In this document: positions 24,291 to 37,404 of the stretch, one piece after another
Position numbering within the stretch: the first letter of the stretch is position 1
Layout of the letters: each line of letters opens with the position of its first letter
DNA from: Nymphaea colorata
Taxonomy: Eukaryota; Streptophyta; Magnoliopsida; Nymphaeales; Nymphaeaceae
Reading direction: 5' to 3'
Length of the DNA stretch: 64,000 nucleotides
NCBI RefSeq assembly: GCF_008831285.2
Contig: NC_045138.2
Span: 6,045,205 to 6,109,204, forward strand
The notes under the pieces: generated by a model
Database searches by the model: none
What the model saw: the letters and a program-made list of their open reading frames with translations, nothing else
What the model was told of the DNA's origin: nothing
Program-made: the position numbers and the translations under genes

Positions 24291-25580
24291 TGAGATGCGA
24301 CATTTAAGCTGACAAGTATGTTGTATGTATCTATTCTCGATCAATTTAGTCCAAGTCTCGAGAGGTAGGAGGAAACACAATTTGCTTTGCATGAGCCATG
24401 CTCTCAACAAGCCAAACACATTATGTCCAAATACTCCCTGATCTCGGACTGCCTGTATTGCCACCTAACTCCAATATCTCATTCTAAACACTCATTATGG
24501 ACAGTAAAGCATTGGAAGTTCTGGCCCTAGCCAGGATCCATGCATATGAACTATGCGTTACAAAAACGAACTTACCCCGGAATGACTCTCCAGGATAAAT
24601 ATGAGTTTTATGTTGCATTTTTTGGCAAAAAAATTACCTTGCGAATACTCCAAAGACAAAATTTAAGTTACTCCCTAAGGCAAGTCATTCGAGGAGCCTC
24701 TAGTCGCTTTCTTACAGCATGACGAGCAGGGACAAACAATAAGGGAAGAAGGTCAGAACTGAAAATGAAAGGGAAGATTTCAGAAACTTAAGCAAGCAAA
24801 GGAGGGAAAAGGATAGGATGAAGTTCCACCTTTTTTTTGGAGGGCGTGCAGGCAGGAAGGGGGAGGAGAGGCTAGAAGTAATGATCCAAGACTTCATGAT
24901 AGTTAAAACACAGAGTTATGGGCAAGATCAACACTATTTGTGAAAATCACAGTCTTCAATTGTCTCAAGTTTTAGGAGCATCACAAATAAAATTTAAACT
25001 GATCACAAATTGCATATTTTTTTTGTAAGATCCTCTGCTGAAGAGAAGCTCACCTACTGAATGAAAAGCCAAATCAAGTTACTTAGTTGCTATTTGGTTT
25101 CACGTGAAAATATGTTCTACTTTTCATAGAAAATATAAGGTTAATAAAAACTGCCCAAAACAAAATCTGATAAGAAATGGCAAAAATGATACAGCTTGCT
25201 TATTAACAAACAATTTGGTCGGATTTTGATTAAGATCTAAAGCCGAATCATGATCAGATTCTAATTAAAGAAAAATCGTAGTCACTGAATCCAAATTAAA
25301 TATGATATTCCATCCTCCAATCTGATTTAAGTGCGCTAGAATTCTACGTATTTTGATGATATGAACATAGAAACAAAAGATATCGTCCAATTTAAATATC
25401 TCATTAGAACCAAGTCGTTGTAGCTAACCCTTCCTTTAGGGGCAGGGCTGGTAGGAGGTCAGTTTTTGTTTTGAATCTTCGTGTTATCAATCCTTTGTGC
25501 CATAAAAGAGGGCTACTGACATGCAAGTTGAAACAGACATCATGAGACACCAAAAACATGTCATGTATATAGGCACCTCA
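24291..25580. other. Intergenic DNA, no gene seen
   Basis: AT-rich; several short open frames on both strands lack any recognisable domain or consistent splice context. Confidence 0.4.
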
Positions 25581-25581
25581 T

Positions 25582-25746
25582 TCGGAAGCAGGTGCGGGCA
25601 GGGCATTTGCCCACATGGACTCACAAAAAATACTTATTGTTACATTTGCACCATAAATGCAAGTGTTTCTATTTACATGTTGATGCCCCTTAAAATTGAA
25701 AATTTATGACTATATTGTGTCTCTTAGTCAAGTTTTCTAGTTCGGT
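25582..25746. repeat. Dispersed 'GGGCANNTGCCC' repeat, copy C
   Basis: GCGGGCAGGGCATTTGCCCAC followed by ATGGACTCACAAAAAATA and then GATGCCCCTTAAAATTGA, parallel to copies at 8820-8965 and 9366-9550. Confidence 0.5.
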
Positions 25747-26178
25747 CTCTGACTCATTCTTAAGAAAAAAGCGAGAAAACTTATTTTTCTTTTCTTATTT
25801 TTTTCTGCTTTTTTTTTTTTGGTGTGGTCAAGCAAGAAACTAAGAATAAAGAAGGTGACCACTCCCTCATTGCATCATGATATATTAACGTCTATGAAAC
25901 CGTCATTTGATGATGCAAAATAAAAGACAAAAATGAGACAAAATCCCAGCCAATACATCCAGATCAAGATTACCCAGATCCTAACTTCCTTGGAAATCTT
26001 CTACACTAATAAAGTTTATTTTTCTTAAAATAACAACCTGATATAAATTTAAATTCATCATTATTATTTTCTTTGTTAAAATATTTCAATGTGCTCTATA
26101 TGGCTTTAGTGTTATTCATAACGATGTGTATTACACCCCATTGGTTTTACCTACATCATACCAACAACTTATAAGTTT
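25747..26178. other. Intergenic DNA, no gene seen
   Basis: AT-rich, with a T11 run near 25810; nothing gene-like recognised. Confidence 0.4.
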
Positions 26179-26179
26179 C

Positions 26180-26394
26180 AAGAGGCGTAGCATAGCTGGT
26201 TAGCTGAGAGACTCAGTTCGATTCCTATAGGTGCTACTCCTTTAAACTGCAAACGGTGGCATACATGATACTAAAGTTGAAGAGTGTACTATAAAACCAA
26301 CTAGGTCGTGAAGAAGTCCTAGATCTTGGGACCATGAAGAAGATAAGGAGGCTCCTCTCTCGTACCACCATATTAACAAGCTCTGGTAAATTAC
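26180..26394 (+). mobile_element. tRNA-derived SINE, copy 1
   Basis: Pol III-type internal promoter: box A TAGCATAGCTGG (26188-26199) and box B GTTCGATTCC (26216-26225), followed by GCTACTCCTTTAAACTGCAAA shared with the copy at 29270. The further shared body (AGTTGAAGAGTGT; CCTAGATCTTGGGACC) continues to about 26340. No cloverleaf can be completed, so it is not a functional tRNA gene. Confidence 0.65.
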
Positions 26395-26600
26395 TAAGGC
26401 CGATACAATCCTCTTTTAGGAATCAGCAGATATATATGTGGCCGAATTTACCAATATCAGTCTATTACGGGCCGACATATTAATAAATGACAATTTAAAA
26501 TTTTAAATTAATTGTTGCAAAATTTAAGCTCATTAATATGGGCCAGTATTGCGTAATATCGCTGATATACATATTGGGCTTTTCTATATTCGGATGCGGG
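26395..26600. repeat. GGCCGATAC/ATATCGG-type degenerate repeat
   Basis: Words such as GGCCGATAC, CCAATATCAG, GGGCCGACATATTAAT and ATATCGCTGATAT recur in alternating orientation. A related run lies at 2905-3010. Confidence 0.45.
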
Positions 26601-27045
26601 AAAAAAAAATCGGACTTTACAAGATTGGATGGTCTTTAATGGCTGACTTTCTTCACCTTGCATTTAAAATAATAGAACTATTCAACGTATAGAAGTGATA
26701 CGGACAAGATGTCTACTTTATTGGGAACCAAGTTGGTTCATATCTCCAAAAGCTTTTAAGTTATAATATCTGCAAGCTAAGTTGTCGAGTGATGAGAGGG
26801 ACAATTCGGTCTTATGATTAATACCTAAAAATTTTAGGGTAATAAATAGCTTAAGTGCTTATGTGTTGATATTGTTAATTAATTGATGTAAGCAACATGG
26901 TATGATATCATCATTATGCACACTATAATAACATAAAAAATAAAGTTTATTATAAGAGGCACGTGATTTTTTTTGGGTTTAGTTGTTGATTAGAAGATTA
27001 GTTTATTAAATCATGGCTGTAATTGTCTTTGAAGTCAAAATGATT
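26601..27045. other. Intergenic DNA, no gene seen
   Basis: AT-rich; nothing recognised. Confidence 0.4.
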
Positions 27046-27049
27046 AGGA

Positions 27050-27470
27050 ATGTCAACAGATCAGATTTGAAGCAGATATACCCTTTCTTGTATTTGCTTT
27101 TTCAGATTTTTCACATATTGAGGTTCAAAAAAAAAAAAAAAAGGTATATCGGTATCCAAAATTAAACTTCTCAATTCGATTATGATTCACATCTAATTTT
27201 TACCTTCATATTTGAATCTGAATTTTTGAGCTGAATTTGACCGATTCAATGTAAGACCATTGGATAGAATATTTATTTAAAACTAATTTGTTCTGAATAT
27301 GAATTCAGTCAGATATTTATATATATCTGAATTGGAACCCGATATCAATTCTTAAATCTGAATTTGATCAGTTCTTTTAATCAGATATTATTTTTTTTTG
27401 TCATGTCTGATTTTTCGGAACCATTCGATCTAATATCCAATGTAAATCAAATATATTGTCATCCCAAAAA
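27050..27470. repeat. Dispersed 'GATGTCAAC..GGATTCGGAT' repeat, copy 2
   Basis: Opens AGGAATGTCAACAGATCAGA and runs on as ATCTGAATTT/GAATCTGAA words, as in the copy at 6660. Confidence 0.6.
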
Positions 27471-28210
27471 ATAATTGGTCATAGCAGTTGATAATTAAAT
27501 GGTTATTGAGTTGTTAACGAGAGCATTCTAGTCCAAGTAAGCCTGTTATAATCAAGGCAGAGTTTGAGTTTCAGCGGAGCCAGCTCGAACTTGGTTCGAG
27601 TCGTAGCAGGCCAAGCTCAAGCTTGGTTTGACCACGAAACCATTAGTTTGAGCGCAGCTTATTTAATTAACTGAATTCACATTTATTGCAGAAGTACATG
27701 ACTAGTATAATAAACTATTTAAGCTATATAACGTAGATTTGACCTTTCCTTTTTTAAAATAATTATGGAATTTATGAATTTTTTTTGATTCTCAGCTGTT
27801 CAAAAAATAAGAAAATAAGGTTGCTGATATTTAAACAAGTTTTTAAAATTATATGCAATATAAAACCAGTTGAAACATTATAAATAATGCTTGGCATGTT
27901 CACGGGCAAAGATCGCCAGAGAGAACATAACTGTGGTTTTAAGTAGGCTGGATCTGACCTGAAGACAATTGTACTCAAGTGTCATGGATTCCGAACTGTT
28001 TCTAAAGCTATTTTTAACACTGAATTTTTATCACTCAAAGCCTTCCTAGCCATATATATATATATATATATATATTGAACGGTCACTCTAGCTATTTATA
28101 CTCATCAAGTTCATTCATGAGGGTTATTTTGATAGACAGTTGAGAGAAAAATAAGAAGAAAAAGATGATAGACATTTTTGTTATATAGTATTTGTTTTTT
28201 TTTGCATGTT
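27471..28210. other. Intergenic DNA with an (AT)n run
   Basis: (TA)n at about 28051-28075; the rest is AT-rich, with a GAGCTTGG/GCTCGAAC-rich patch at 27550-27640. No gene seen. Confidence 0.45.
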
Positions 28211-28214
28211 TTTT

Positions 28215-28562
28215 TCTGAGAGGAATAAAAACCAAGACCTCTTAAGTTTATGCTAAAAAGTGTTTTAAACAACATGAACCTTTTAATGTGTTTATAAACA
28301 ATCAAATCATGCCTTTGTTCAAGTCATTTTTGTAAAAACGAAAAATTGAACATTCTACTATCAAAATTTTAATGTTATAAGAGCTTTCCGTTTTATTATT
28401 ATTAAAAAAACATTATTTAAGTAAGAAAATGACCAACTTCATATATGCTTCTCACCAAATCACTCTTTAAGGTCATATCCATAAGGTTACATTGCAAAGA
28501 AACATATTTTAATAATTAGTTTATATGGGTTCAGTTTTTGTTTCTTACCTAAGGAGTCAGGT
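28215..28562 (+). mobile_element. MITE-like 'family D', copy 1
   Basis: The left end AGGAATAAAAACCAAGACC and the right end, read in reverse complement as CTTAGGTAAGAAACAAAAAC, form imperfect inverted termini. The AT-rich interior (AAAAAGTGTTTTAAACAA, TTGTTCAAGTCATTTTTGTA) is shared at high similarity with 35341-35690 and partly with 63783-64000. No coding capacity; about 350 bp. Confidence 0.65.
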
Positions 28563-29270
28563 TTTGACTAAATTGTTTAAATTTAAAAAAATTTTCAATA
28601 AAAAGATTATATATCATAACTGTAAGCACTATAAACTTTTGCCATACAATAAACTATCTTCAATGTCTATAGATTAAATCTACACAGACACACACACATA
28701 CAAGAGTTTTGACTTCTACATTTTCAGCATAAAGGTCAAAAGTACTCTAACCCCCTAATTACATTGTTCGAATTAGACTTAGTGTTTGTCAATTTAGTAA
28801 CTGAGGCCACTATTTTACAAGATAATACAGTGATATTTGGATTAGTTAGCAGCAACAAATGGGGTTAATTGGCTTATATGTCTTCTAGTATCGTATTCAA
28901 AATTTGGATTAATAAAGCTAATAAAAAACTCACAAAAAAGAGGTAGCTATTTCTAGCATGTTCATATTGGCATGCCACGTGGTGGATTTGCTGATACGAC
29001 GTGGATTTAGGCTGATGCTAGCGGATGCCAACAGTAGGAGTTTAATTATACTTAAAAACCGATTAATTGCATCACATTGGATTGAATTTCTCATGGATCT
29101 ACAATCTATCTGTCTTATAATATCGCATAAATCTTAAATTGAAACTAAGATCCAACACAATGACAAGGACTGTCAGAAGCTCATAAATTTGAATATAGAT
29201 TTCAATACTAATTTCTAAGCACTCATCTAATAGAATGCACGACTTTTTCAAGTCAAACATTATCCAGTCG
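28563..29270. other. Intergenic DNA, no gene seen
   Basis: AT-rich; nothing recognised on either strand. Confidence 0.4.
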
Positions 29271-29480
29271 AAGGCGTAGCATAGCTGGTCGAGCTAGTAG
29301 GTCAGCGAAAGCCCAATCGTTAGTTTGATTCCTGTGATCGCTACTCCTTTAGGCTGCAAACAATAGATGCATCGCTCCCCAGTTGAGGGGTGTCCCATTT
29401 CTTACCCAAGTCCTCAAGTAGCCCTGAATTCCGGGGGGAGAGGAGAAAGCGAATGCTTTTGACCTCTCATCAAATTGCTA
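29271..29480 (+). mobile_element. tRNA-derived SINE, copy 2
   Basis: Box A TAGCATAGCTGG (29277-29288) and box B GTTTGATTCC (29323-29332), then GCTACTCCTTTAGGCTGCAAA and GTTGAGGGGTGTCCCAT, collinear with the copy at 26180. The spacing between the boxes is about 35 nt, as in a tRNA. Confidence 0.65.
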
Positions 29481-31810
29481 AATAAAACATTCCTCTACTT
29501 TTGCATGAAAAATGAACAACTTCTTAAACCTGAATTCTTTCATTCATTACAAGATCTCTCTCGTTCCCATAAGGTTTTTAATTTTGATGCATTAATGCGC
29601 AGAAAAATTAAAAAGTCGCAATATGATATATGCCGATCACATCTAACATTTTAAACGTGCAGGCACCGGGAGCTGCAGAATGGAACTAATATAGAAATGA
29701 ATAAAAAAGGGTTCAGATTCAGGTCCGATCCACTTTTCACTGGCGTCGACTTCGTAAGACACTTGCTACCACCGGCTGGGTATCGGGCTGGCCCAAGGCC
29801 TGACAAAGTTGGGTTCGGACTGGTCCAATGCCCTTGACCGCAGCCCAAGCCCTACCTGCTTAGTTCTGTTCGGTCCTACCATGAACTTTATACCTGTTGG
29901 ATACTTGTTTTGATGTCCACCCATATTTGAAACCCTTAATATTTTATATTCATTAAAAACCTTAATGACGTGCCAAGAGTTTCTAAAGGTGTTATTAGTG
30001 ACACATAAAGAGTTTTTAAGGAGGTCATCAATGATGCGCGAAAAGTTAAAAAAAAAAACTGATTAAAAGTGTTATATGCCGTGTGTGTGTGTGTATAGGG
30101 ACCGAGTCGAGCCCAAAAATAGCCGACTCAGGTTAGCCTTGGAATGGTAATTTTTTTTAATTGGGCTAATTCGAATATAGGTAACTCTATATTCGATTGG
30201 ATTGGGATTATATATATATATATATAAATATAAAAAGTTTGGTGTTAACAATAACTAGAAATCTGTTTTTATACAAGCCTTTAGTCCGCCCTTAATTTGA
30301 TTAGTTATGCTATACTCTTATATATATTATATATATATGTATATATATATATATATTTTGAAATGGGTTCGTTCAAAGTGACTTATAATAAACTATAAAC
30401 TTCGCATTCTGCATCGTAAACCTGAGTTGTATTTTTTTTTAATTTATGGAAAACCATATTCAAAGTTCGGGCGCTTTTGAACCGTCCAGTGTCCGCTAAG
30501 TCCTTGTTTTGTTTGTATTTAATTATTAGTGTACTTTTTATTCTTTGGGCTGATTCCAATAAAGGTTCAATCAACAAAAAAAAAACAGCAATCAAGGACA
30601 ATAAAAACTTAAATTGCATTTGAAGTTTAAGCCGCATCGCTTGCCTGCAAACAACTAAAAAACTATGTTAAAAAAGAAAAACAAAATCGAAAATAACATC
30701 TATAAGAGCAAAAATTATTGACTTAGAAGAAAATTTCTAATTATTGGTAACGCTAACTATGTGTTTTACAACCAGTTGAAGCCTACCAAATAGCTGATTC
30801 ACTCAGATCCATGTAACTAGACCTGAATTTCTTCACCAAGTCTAACTAAATGGATCAGTAATTTGGGCATACCCTATCCATTTACAACCCTAAAATTACA
30901 TTAAAATTCTCCAAATCTTGCTGATCTTATAAGGTGACAACATCTTTGCAAGGATTAGCTACAAACAAAAGATAATATTGAAAACTAGAATGGCAGCTAG
31001 GATTTGAATTGTGAATAGAACTCCACAGTCAACCAGGTGAAACTGTAGCTTGATGAGGCTTGAATTGGTGCAGGAAGAAGAGATTTTCCTTGTGATGTCT
31101 TTATTGTATCTATTGGTCAAGTCTACAAGCCACAATGCTTTTGAGTTTTGACTTTTTCTTTTTAAATTTTGATTTGTAAGTGACTAAGTGCTTCATTATC
31201 CATTTATTTATTTCTGATAAGAATGTACCCAATTGCATACTATTGGATCATTAGTGCATTATAAAAGGTTAGACACATATATTATCTATAAACAAAAAGT
31301 TTATATCAGTTTCACTTGTTGGTATTCAATTAATGATGATAAACTAAAAGGAGCCCACACTTTTCTTGTATTTAACTAAATGGTGTGCTTTAAATGATTA
31401 AATAATAAGAATATCTGAGTTACAGCTTTAGGATTTCTAGAACTGTTAACATGGGGTTTTATAACCTGGATAGTACCCAAATCCAATTAATCGGGTTTGG
31501 TGAAAAGATGAGATTTGGCGTCTGAATCTGAACCAAACTTGAATCCAAGTCAAATGCAAAAGTTCAGAACCATAATGTAGAGCATAGAGGCCTGATTTTT
31601 CACTGAATATTCCTCTACATAGTAGTCCGAGTCCGAATCCAAATCCAATTAAGACAAGTTCTTGTTAGATATATATATGTATGAACTTGTAATTTATAGA
31701 TTGGAACCAGTGTCAGACCCATTTGCATCCCTAGGTATGGACACCGAATCTATAAGGTGCCGATTCAAAACTTAATAGTGCAATTCAGGAGCCGAGATAG
31801 GTGTGGGCTC
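29481..31810. other. Intergenic DNA with simple repeats
   Basis: Contains (GT)n near 30082-30094, (TA)n near 30211-30225 and 30327-30356, and a GGGCTGGCCCAAGG-type GC patch at 29740-29880 resembling decayed dispersed repeat. No gene recognised. Confidence 0.4.
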
Positions 31811-31811
31811 T

Positions 31812-31968
31812 ATGGGGTGTATGCCCCACGAAACCCACTCTAAAACCTTGTCTTTAATGATATGGGATGAGTAGATTTGGTTCCAATCATATGGGTATAC
31901 ACCTCACAAAGCCCACTTGAAAACCTTGTTTGCAATGATTGGGTATGAGTAGATTTGGACCTAATTAT
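31812..31968 (+). repeat. Two tandem copies of a ~78-bp unit
   Basis: 31812-31890 and 31891-31968 share ATGGG..TA...CCC.C.AAA.CCCACT, AAAACCTTGT and GAGTAGATTTGG in the same order with scattered differences. Confidence 0.75.
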
Positions 31969-32925
31969 ATGGGTCAGTCCCGCGAGAGCCCGAGCCACCA
32001 CCCTAAGGCCTATTGGAAATTTGTTACCTATACATTTAGTGCTTCATAGACAAAAATTTATCGCTCCGCCTCTAGTGCAATTTCACTTAAATTCACTAAA
32101 TGAACCCTGATTCCAGGACTGATTTGGACCTTTTGGTGCTGATCCAGAAACGGTCTATATTAATTGAATTTGTATCTCGGAACCAAGTATGTTGCCATTC
32201 TTTTTCTTGAATCACATATCATTCAGCACATTAGTTTCTATTGGAACCAATCTTGCATTGGATATATCTAGTTAAGTCCAACTTGATCCATTTAATGCAG
32301 CCTTGACAAAGTTCGAAATGGGTGATTAGATCCATGTGAGCTCATGTATTATTTATCTTGTTCCATATATGATGAGAGCAGTGGCCGAGACACTTGACCA
32401 CACAAGCCCCTCAATGTTTCTTTATTTTCAAGTTACCATCTTCAAATATTTGTTCTGTTATACATATGAATGCCTATTCGAATAACATGAAAATCTGTGA
32501 ATGGGTGCTCCATACTGAAAATTTTTATCATCTAGCTTGATAGATCCCCTGTCTAAGATCATGGATCTGAGAGATCATGCCTTGTGATTTTGATGTGAAA
32601 GTAAAATAAATATTAATATCAATTCTATGGATTACGTCTGTCACCTAATTAGACCTTTAGTTTGATAAACTATGGATTTTAGTATGAAGATTTTGCTATA
32701 TAATAAAAAATATGTCCAATCAAATTCATGAATCTAATAACATGAGTAACCAAAGGCTCCCCAAAAAGGCATTTAGCAGAAGAAGTACATTAGCCTTAGA
32801 AGCATTTGGGAAGAAACATTCGTGTTCTTAGAACACATGTTATTATAAAAGGAGTTTCAAGAGTACCATTCTCCTGTATCAAGAAACATGGTGCAATTAT
32901 GTCCAACAACTTATTGCTATATGTT
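31969..32925. other. Intergenic DNA, no gene seen
   Basis: AT-rich; nothing recognised. Confidence 0.4.
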
Positions 32926-32929
32926 ATCC

Positions 32930-33235
32930 AACTAAGAAATCAGATTGGATTCAGATTTGCAAAAATATCCGATTGGATTCGGATCAGGTTTAGTTTAAAC
33001 AAATATCTTATATACAATGCTCTTACATTTTGAAAATCGGTCAATCTCTAATCAAAATTCAAATTCCGATATTAATATAAAACTGGATTCAGATTGTAAA
33101 ATCAATTTTGGTTTTAGATTCAAATGTAATTTTTTTTGTTTATATTCAAATCCGAATATGTGAATGTTCGAAAAAGGCAGATCAGGTATACCTGATTCCT
33201 GATTCAAATCCAATTCATTGACTTCCCTAGGTACA
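32930..33235. repeat. Dispersed 'GATGTCAAC..GGATTCGGAT' repeat, copy 3, inverted
   Basis: Words GATTGGATTCGGATCAGG and ATTCAAATCC; the right end reads CCAATTCATTGACTTCCCTAG, the reverse complement of the family's opening. Confidence 0.55.
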
Positions 33236-35340
33236 ATGGCTTGGGCTGGGGTGTGGGGGCTGATGACGTGTCCGATGTTCGAATGTTAGGCATGTCAATC
33301 CCCTAAAGTCAAATAGCAAGTTGAAACACACGGGGGAAAGGGTGAGGGCTTCAGGTCTCGACTGGGCCGTGGGATCATATTCCTCCTACTCACCCAAAAA
33401 CTAACTAAGATTCGCTTGTCACACTCATTGAACCATATTCCGACCAAAGCTAACTAGAAATCTGGGCTTGATCATATATATGGTCAAAGCTGGTCTGTAA
33501 GTGGCTCCAAAAGTCCTAATAAAAAGAAGCATGGGTAGACCCAAAGAAACTGGGTTTCCTATAGTGGGCAGGCACGGCTGATTGATGGGTAGCCACAGTT
33601 TAATCCTCTTTCAATAAAATGAAACATTCTGGCAACTATCATCAGTTGGGGAAGCACATTCAAGGGGCTTCCAAAAGGGCTTGGGTCCGGGCTTTCCTCG
33701 ATGTTATGAAAATCTAATTCGGCCGATCCAGCGAATCAATTAAATTTATTGTCAATCAACCACTCTTAAACTTAAAGTGCAGTTACTTGCCACTTAAAAC
33801 TTAGAGGTATAGTTTTCATAGGAATCGAGCTAAAGACCTGCTTCTTTACAGAGGATTGAGGTTATCTTAATTGAGGTATCTTTCTACAACAGTGTTTGTT
33901 TCCTCATATTCAGTAAAAAATGAGAACCATGTGAGTAAAAAACGAGAAATATGTAAGGAATTTCCTTTGGATCTTTTTTATAAAAAAACCAAAGGTCACT
34001 GACAAAGAAAAAAGAAAAGAAAAGAAAAGAAAGGGGAGTCACTGACAGAGTTTGCAAAGAAAAGAAAGCGTCACTGACAGAGTTTGCAAATAAGTATCCA
34101 CAAGAAAAAGTTTTCAGTTACAATAGAGTGCACTGACTGCAAGGCCGTCCACCTTATAAAGAAAATTGAGTTCAAATTTTAAGGTAATCACTGTCACGTC
34201 GAGTTTGCTTCTCATCTAAACCATATTCTCATCTAAACCATAACAGGTTTCGAAGCAAACTCTTTGTGCCCTTGGGGTAGCCGAAAGTGTAGGGAGAAAG
34301 ACACTGGCCTGTTTTTTTATGGGTGGTAGAAAAAAACCACTCACCCTTACAAATAAAAAAAAAACTGTAAACATCTAGTATTCCAATATAAAAACTTAAA
34401 ACAAAATAATATTCATGTCTCTTACATTAGCATATATCATCCTTGATAATGAATGCAATGATTAATCATGAGCAATATATATATATAATGTGATAGGGAG
34501 GAAAGCAGATGAGATCCAGCTCCGATGCATATTGAATCTCAGTGCAACAAATAAATAGATTTAGATTATAGTCACAAATATTATTTTTGTGTTTTAAATA
34601 GTGAGGTTTATTTTCAGGTATAATATGACAAGCTTGAAAAGGGAAAAAATATGGTAATTTAAAAAAAAAATAATTTGTAGAAAAAAATTAGTAAAAATAA
34701 AATAAATGTGAAACCAATGAAGAACATAAAAAATAATTAGATAAGCAATAAATAAAATTTAAAAAATAGAAACAAGCAGTTCGACATTAAAATCCAAAAA
34801 CAAACACAAAGAAAGGGAAAAATACGAAAAAGTACTTTTTTTGGCTGATTTATTTTTCATGTTTTTAATTCATTTAAAAAAAAAATCCTTTATTTGCTAC
34901 GATTTAGACTCCAGACCGAAGTTTTGGTTTACGTTCTGCTGTTTCTTTTGTATCCATAAGGTGGTTTAATCCAGATCCATAAACCCATTTTCTTTCTAAA
35001 TAGAAAATTCAGAGTTCACGGATATGACATCCTTTCTTCAGTTATTTACTTTAATATTGCCTACTTAATTATCAGCTTGAATTTCAGGCTTTTATGTTCC
35101 AACATTTACTCATGTTTCAAACCATCCCCTTTAAATCAATTTGATACCAGAGGACCAAATCCGATTTACATTATCAGGTTGCCTTCGAAGCATTAATATT
35201 GACGGCAAATATCAGGAGGCAAAGATTTTTGAAAATTTTGCCTAACCCGAATCAAATTGAGACAACTTAAATCTACGTGGTTCCAATTTGAGCCCAAAAT
35301 GAATCCACCAATATTACAATGATTTAATTTCCATCAACTA
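33236..35340. other. Intergenic DNA with small local duplications
   Basis: GTCACTGACAGAGTTTGCAAA occurs at about 34041 and 34070 with a partial third copy at 33995, separated by AAAAGA runs. TCTCATCTAAACCATA is doubled near 34212-34242. The rest is AT-rich without a gene. Confidence 0.45.
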
Positions 35341-35690
35341 GGTTTGTGCTTATTCTGACCTCTTAAAGTCATGTTAAAAAGTGTTTTAAACAAAATACAA
35401 ACCTTTTAATGTGTTTATGGACACTAATTTAATATAAATAATGTTTTTGTTCAAGTCATTTTTGTAAAAAAATGATCTTTATACTACCAAAATTTTGATG
35501 TTATAAGGGCTGTTGATCTTTTTACTATTAAAAAACATTATTTAAACAAGAAAACAACTAACTTAATATATGTTCCTATTCAAATCACTTTTAAGATCAG
35601 ATCCTTAAGGTTAGATTTCAAATAAAATATCTTAATAATTAATTTCAACAGGCCTGGTTTTTGTCTCCTATCCAAGTGGTCTGCATTTTA
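35341..35690 (+). mobile_element. MITE-like 'family D', copy 2
   Basis: Collinear with 28215-28562: GACCTCTTAA, AAAAAGTGTTTTAAACAAAA, TTTTTGTTCAAGTCATTTTT, AAAACATTATTTAAACAAG, and the right end CTGGTTTTTGTCTCCTATCC. Confidence 0.65.
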
Positions 35691-35695
35691 CCAAC

Positions 35696-35698
<3 letters not shown>

Positions 35699-35775
<77 letters not shown>
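35699..35775. repeat. (AT)n microsatellite
   Basis: About 38 uninterrupted AT units immediately beside the MITE-like copy at 35341-35690. Confidence 0.95.
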
Positions 35776-35777
<2 letters not shown>

Positions 35778-37400
35778 TAGTTACAAAAAATGTGTTTTTT
35801 CAATCAGAAACAAGAAAAATAAGCCAGTTCAATAAACCAGTAAAAAAACACCGCTTTTTGCAAAAGAATGCCAAAACCCCTTCTTGTTCCCCATTTTTTT
35901 TATTTTTAGGTTCCTTTTTTTTTATGTTTTGTTAATATCAAACTGCTTATTTCTATTTTCTAATTTCTATTTTTTGTTTATCGAGTTATTTTTTAATGTT
36001 GTGTTGTTAGTTTCTCATTTATTTTATTCTCCATAGTTTTTAAGTTTTTTTTTTTTTAAATTATCATGTTTTCTCCATTTTTTCAAGCTCATCATATATA
36101 GAAAACTGCGGTATTTAAAACACAATGTGCACTAGGCCGGGGGCCCATGGGCCTTTGAGGCCCCTGGCCAGCCCAAGCCTGACAAGAAATCGAGCCAGGG
36201 CCTGGGTTGACATCAAGCCAGGCCAGGTTGGGCCCGATAAAAATAATTTTATTAATTTTAAATAAATAAATAAACAAACAAATAAATAAATACATATTCT
36301 TCACAAATATACAATGTATATTCTAATTCTCTTATTAAAATTGAACCAGATCTGGCCGAACCCGATCCCTGGGCAGCCAAAATGAGGCCCACGATGGTCC
36401 AGGCCCGTTTAGATAGGGCAGGTTGGCCCGGCCCGATGTCCACCCACCCCCATTTGTGACTCTGGTTGATATATATTGTACATCTCATACGAATAGACCA
36501 CACTTTCAAAATACCCACAGCCGCGTTAATGGCTGCTCCGGTGCATGGCGGCAGTTGGTTTCCTTTGTCCGCAGAAGTTAGAGCACGAATAGGTCACTCT
36601 CTTTTTACATGCCCAAGACTTGAACCGGCCAGTAATCAAGCAATCGATGGAGACACAGCAGCCCTGGTCAGCTTCATGATCAAACTACTGAAGCCAATAT
36701 ATATATTTATAGATCCATTAAATGCTTCCAAGTACAGGAAAAGTATACCATCTTCATTTCACACCTTTTTTGCCGGGATCATTCGATGCAATCCTCATGT
36801 ATAAAGTAATATACAACTAATTTATCTTAATTTTTTAAATTTTATTCAGCATATTTATTATGTAAATACTTTTTATATTCTTTTTTCCTGCAAAAGCCAA
36901 AGAAGGTTAAATTTTGACTTTCGTTAAGTGATGAAATCACCACAAGGTCCAGGTCAAACGGCTCTTAATTTCTTTCATATAAGGGAATTCCAGTGATATA
37001 CATATATATGTGTGTGTGTGTACATTTTGTTTTCATTGAGCTTATTAAATAAACAATGAGTTAAACTTGAACGTAAATCTGCATGCGTTGCGTTAGTTCA
37101 TCGATGATAAAACATATAGATTAAACTAAATGAAGTCTGAAACACATAGTTTTATGCCATTCTGTAGATGTCTAGTGAGAGAAATAATGGAATTATATCT
37201 AAGATTCATGAGAAGCATATTCAATAGTATTTTGTTGATAAAATATATATGATCAGCTTACAATAAATAACTTAATTATGTTCGTTTAATATTTATGTTA
37301 ATGTGTCAAGGATGTGAACAAGTCAATTGACACTGTTCAGTACCCAGAGGTCTGATATTCTATTATGGTCTACATATCCTTACCAACTCAGATCCAAATC
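35776..37400. other. Intergenic DNA with two GC-rich repeat patches
   Basis: 36120-36240 and 36350-36450 are patches of GGCCCGGCC/GCCAGGCC words in otherwise AT-rich sequence, probably decayed dispersed repeat. No gene is recognised. Confidence 0.4.
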
Positions 37401-37404
37401 AAAC

